Below, piece by piece: positions 5,026-5,602 of a stretch of DNA of 5,602 nt (position 1 is the first letter of the stretch; every line of letters begins with the position of its first letter). The stretch lies in the NCBI GenBank assembly GCA_023249695.1, contig JAHFCD010000188.1:1-5602 (forward strand), given 5' to 3'. The notes under the pieces were generated by a model that worked only from the letters and a program-made list of their open reading frames with translations, did no database searches and had not been told where the DNA came from. A program made the position numbers and the translations under genes. Source of the stretch: Elusimicrobiota bacterium (GTDB taxonomy: Bacteria > Elusimicrobiota > Elusimicrobia > UBA1565 > UBA9628).

Positions 5026-5602
5026 AGAAATCCCTCGCCCTGCTGCTGGCGCTGGCCTGTCCGGCCTCGGCCGCGTTCGAGGACTCGGGCGCCGGCGCGC
5101 GCGCGCCGGGCATGGGCAACGCGTTCGCCGCGATCGCCGATGACGCCTACGCGATCCATTACAATCCGGCCGGGCTGGCGCTGCTGAGCCGGCCGGAGGC
5201 CGCGACCTCGTACACCCGCCACTTCATGGGCCTGGCCGACGGCTCGCAGATGACCACGTCCTTCCTCGCGTACGCCCAGCCGCTGAAGAGCGGCGAAAAC
5301 GGAACGGTCGCCGCGGCGTGGCAGCAGTTCGCGTTGAACTCCACGGCCTACCAGGAGCAGTCGTATTATCTCGCCTACGGGCGGTCGCTCGCCAAGGGCC
5401 TCGGCTGGGGGGACCTGTACGGCGGATTCACCGGCAAGTACCTGCGCCGCTCGTTCGGAAACTTCCCCGAGGCCACCAACGCGATGGGCGGCGCCAGCGG
5501 CTTCGACACGAAAGGCGTGGACTCCGCGCTGGCCAACCGCTCGACCGCCGGCACCGTGGACGCCGACCTGGGATTTCTGTACCGGCTCAAGCAGAATTAC
5601 GC
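5022..5602 (+). CDS. PorV/PorQ-family outer-membrane beta-barrel protein, 3' end outside window
   Basis: The frame opens at ATG 5022, overlapping the preceding TGA as ATGA, and stays open to the window edge (193 complete codons). Residues 1-18 are a signal peptide (MKK, poly-Leu/Ala core, PASAA) with probable cleavage before FEDSG. Next comes the conserved N-terminal signature of the PorV/PorQ (UPF0164, FadL-related) family at residues 24-53: GARAPGMGNAFAAIADD, then AIHYNPAGLA. Alternating hydrophobic strands with aromatic girdles follow (TSYTRHFMG, TSFLAYAQP, YYLAYGRSL, LYGGFTGKYLRR, DLGFLYRLKQ), as in outer-membrane barrels. In Bacteroidota, PorV carries T9SS cargo at the outer membrane and PorQ binds sorting signals. 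Its place directly after a CHU_C-bearing protein fits that role, but members outside Bacteroidota are often annotated only by homology. Lack of a Shine-Dalgarno sequence suggests translational coupling. Confidence 0.9.
   Translation, partial: MKKSLALLLALACPASAAFEDSGAGARAPGMGNAFAAIADDAYAIHYNPAGLALLSRPEAATSYTRHFMGLADGSQMTTSFLAYAQPLKSGENGTVAAAWQQFALNSTAYQEQSYYLAYGRSLAKGLGWGDLYGGFTGKYLRRSFGNFPEATNAMGGASGFDTKGVDSALANRSTAGTVDADLGFLYRLKQNY

Noticed and set aside
5022..5081. Lipoprotein signal in the PorV-like protein (Cys13)
   Set aside because: The residues before Cys13 are A-L-A, without the usual Leu at -3, and the hydrophobic stretch before it is too short. PASAA just after gives a normal signal peptidase I site, as expected for a barrel.
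1..5602. CRISPR array, tRNA, rRNA, insertion sequence or attachment site
   Set aside because: No regularly spaced repeats, cloverleaf-like segment, transposase motif or terminal inverted repeats were seen. Intergenic space totals about 200 bp and is accounted for by promoter regions.

Overview
The window is strongly GC-rich, with G or C at most third codon positions. It reads as a piece of a Gram-negative, double-membrane chromosome. The last gene is a PorV/PorQ-family outer-membrane barrel. The gene before it encodes an exported fibronectin type III protein that ends in a domain resembling the type IX secretion (T9SS) type B sorting domain (CHU_C) and the related FlgD-like Ig domain. The pairing of SGGA-repeat/FnIII exported proteins with PorV-like barrels suggests Elusimicrobiota or another lineage outside Bacteroidota. 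This placement is inference only: no rRNA or core marker gene is present.

Layout. (1) Bases 2-397 are the 3' end of a plus-strand coiled-coil gene. (2) Bases 398-473 are a short spacer with a good sigma70-like promoter. (3) Bases 474-1526 encode a predicted single-pass membrane protein with a Pro/Glu/Ala-rich linker and a C-terminal beta-propeller-like repeat domain; its function is unknown. (4) Bases 1531-2226, minus strand, encode an OmpR/PhoB-type response regulator that converges on the propeller gene with only 4 bp between them. (5) Bases 2227-2339 are an AT-richer divergent control region. It carries two 11-bp-spaced direct repeats, a 10-bp palindrome and a strong ribosome-binding site. 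(6) Bases 2340-5602 are a tightly packed plus-strand operon: a receiver-only response regulator (2340-2729), one base of spacing, the FnIII/CHU_C protein (2731-5025), an ATGA overlap, and a PorV-like gene cut off by the window end (5022-5602).

How the genes may work together. The most interesting reading is a two-component-controlled cell-surface export unit. The OmpR-type regulator probably binds the tandem repeats between the divergent genes, controlling itself and the operon. The operon makes a phosphorylatable receiver, an exported multidomain surface protein with a T9SS-like C-terminus, and an outer-membrane protein of the family that serves T9SS cargo in Bacteroidota. No histidine kinase, PorU/PorT/SprA or other secretion component lies in the window, so the secretion link is a hypothesis from domain content and gene order.
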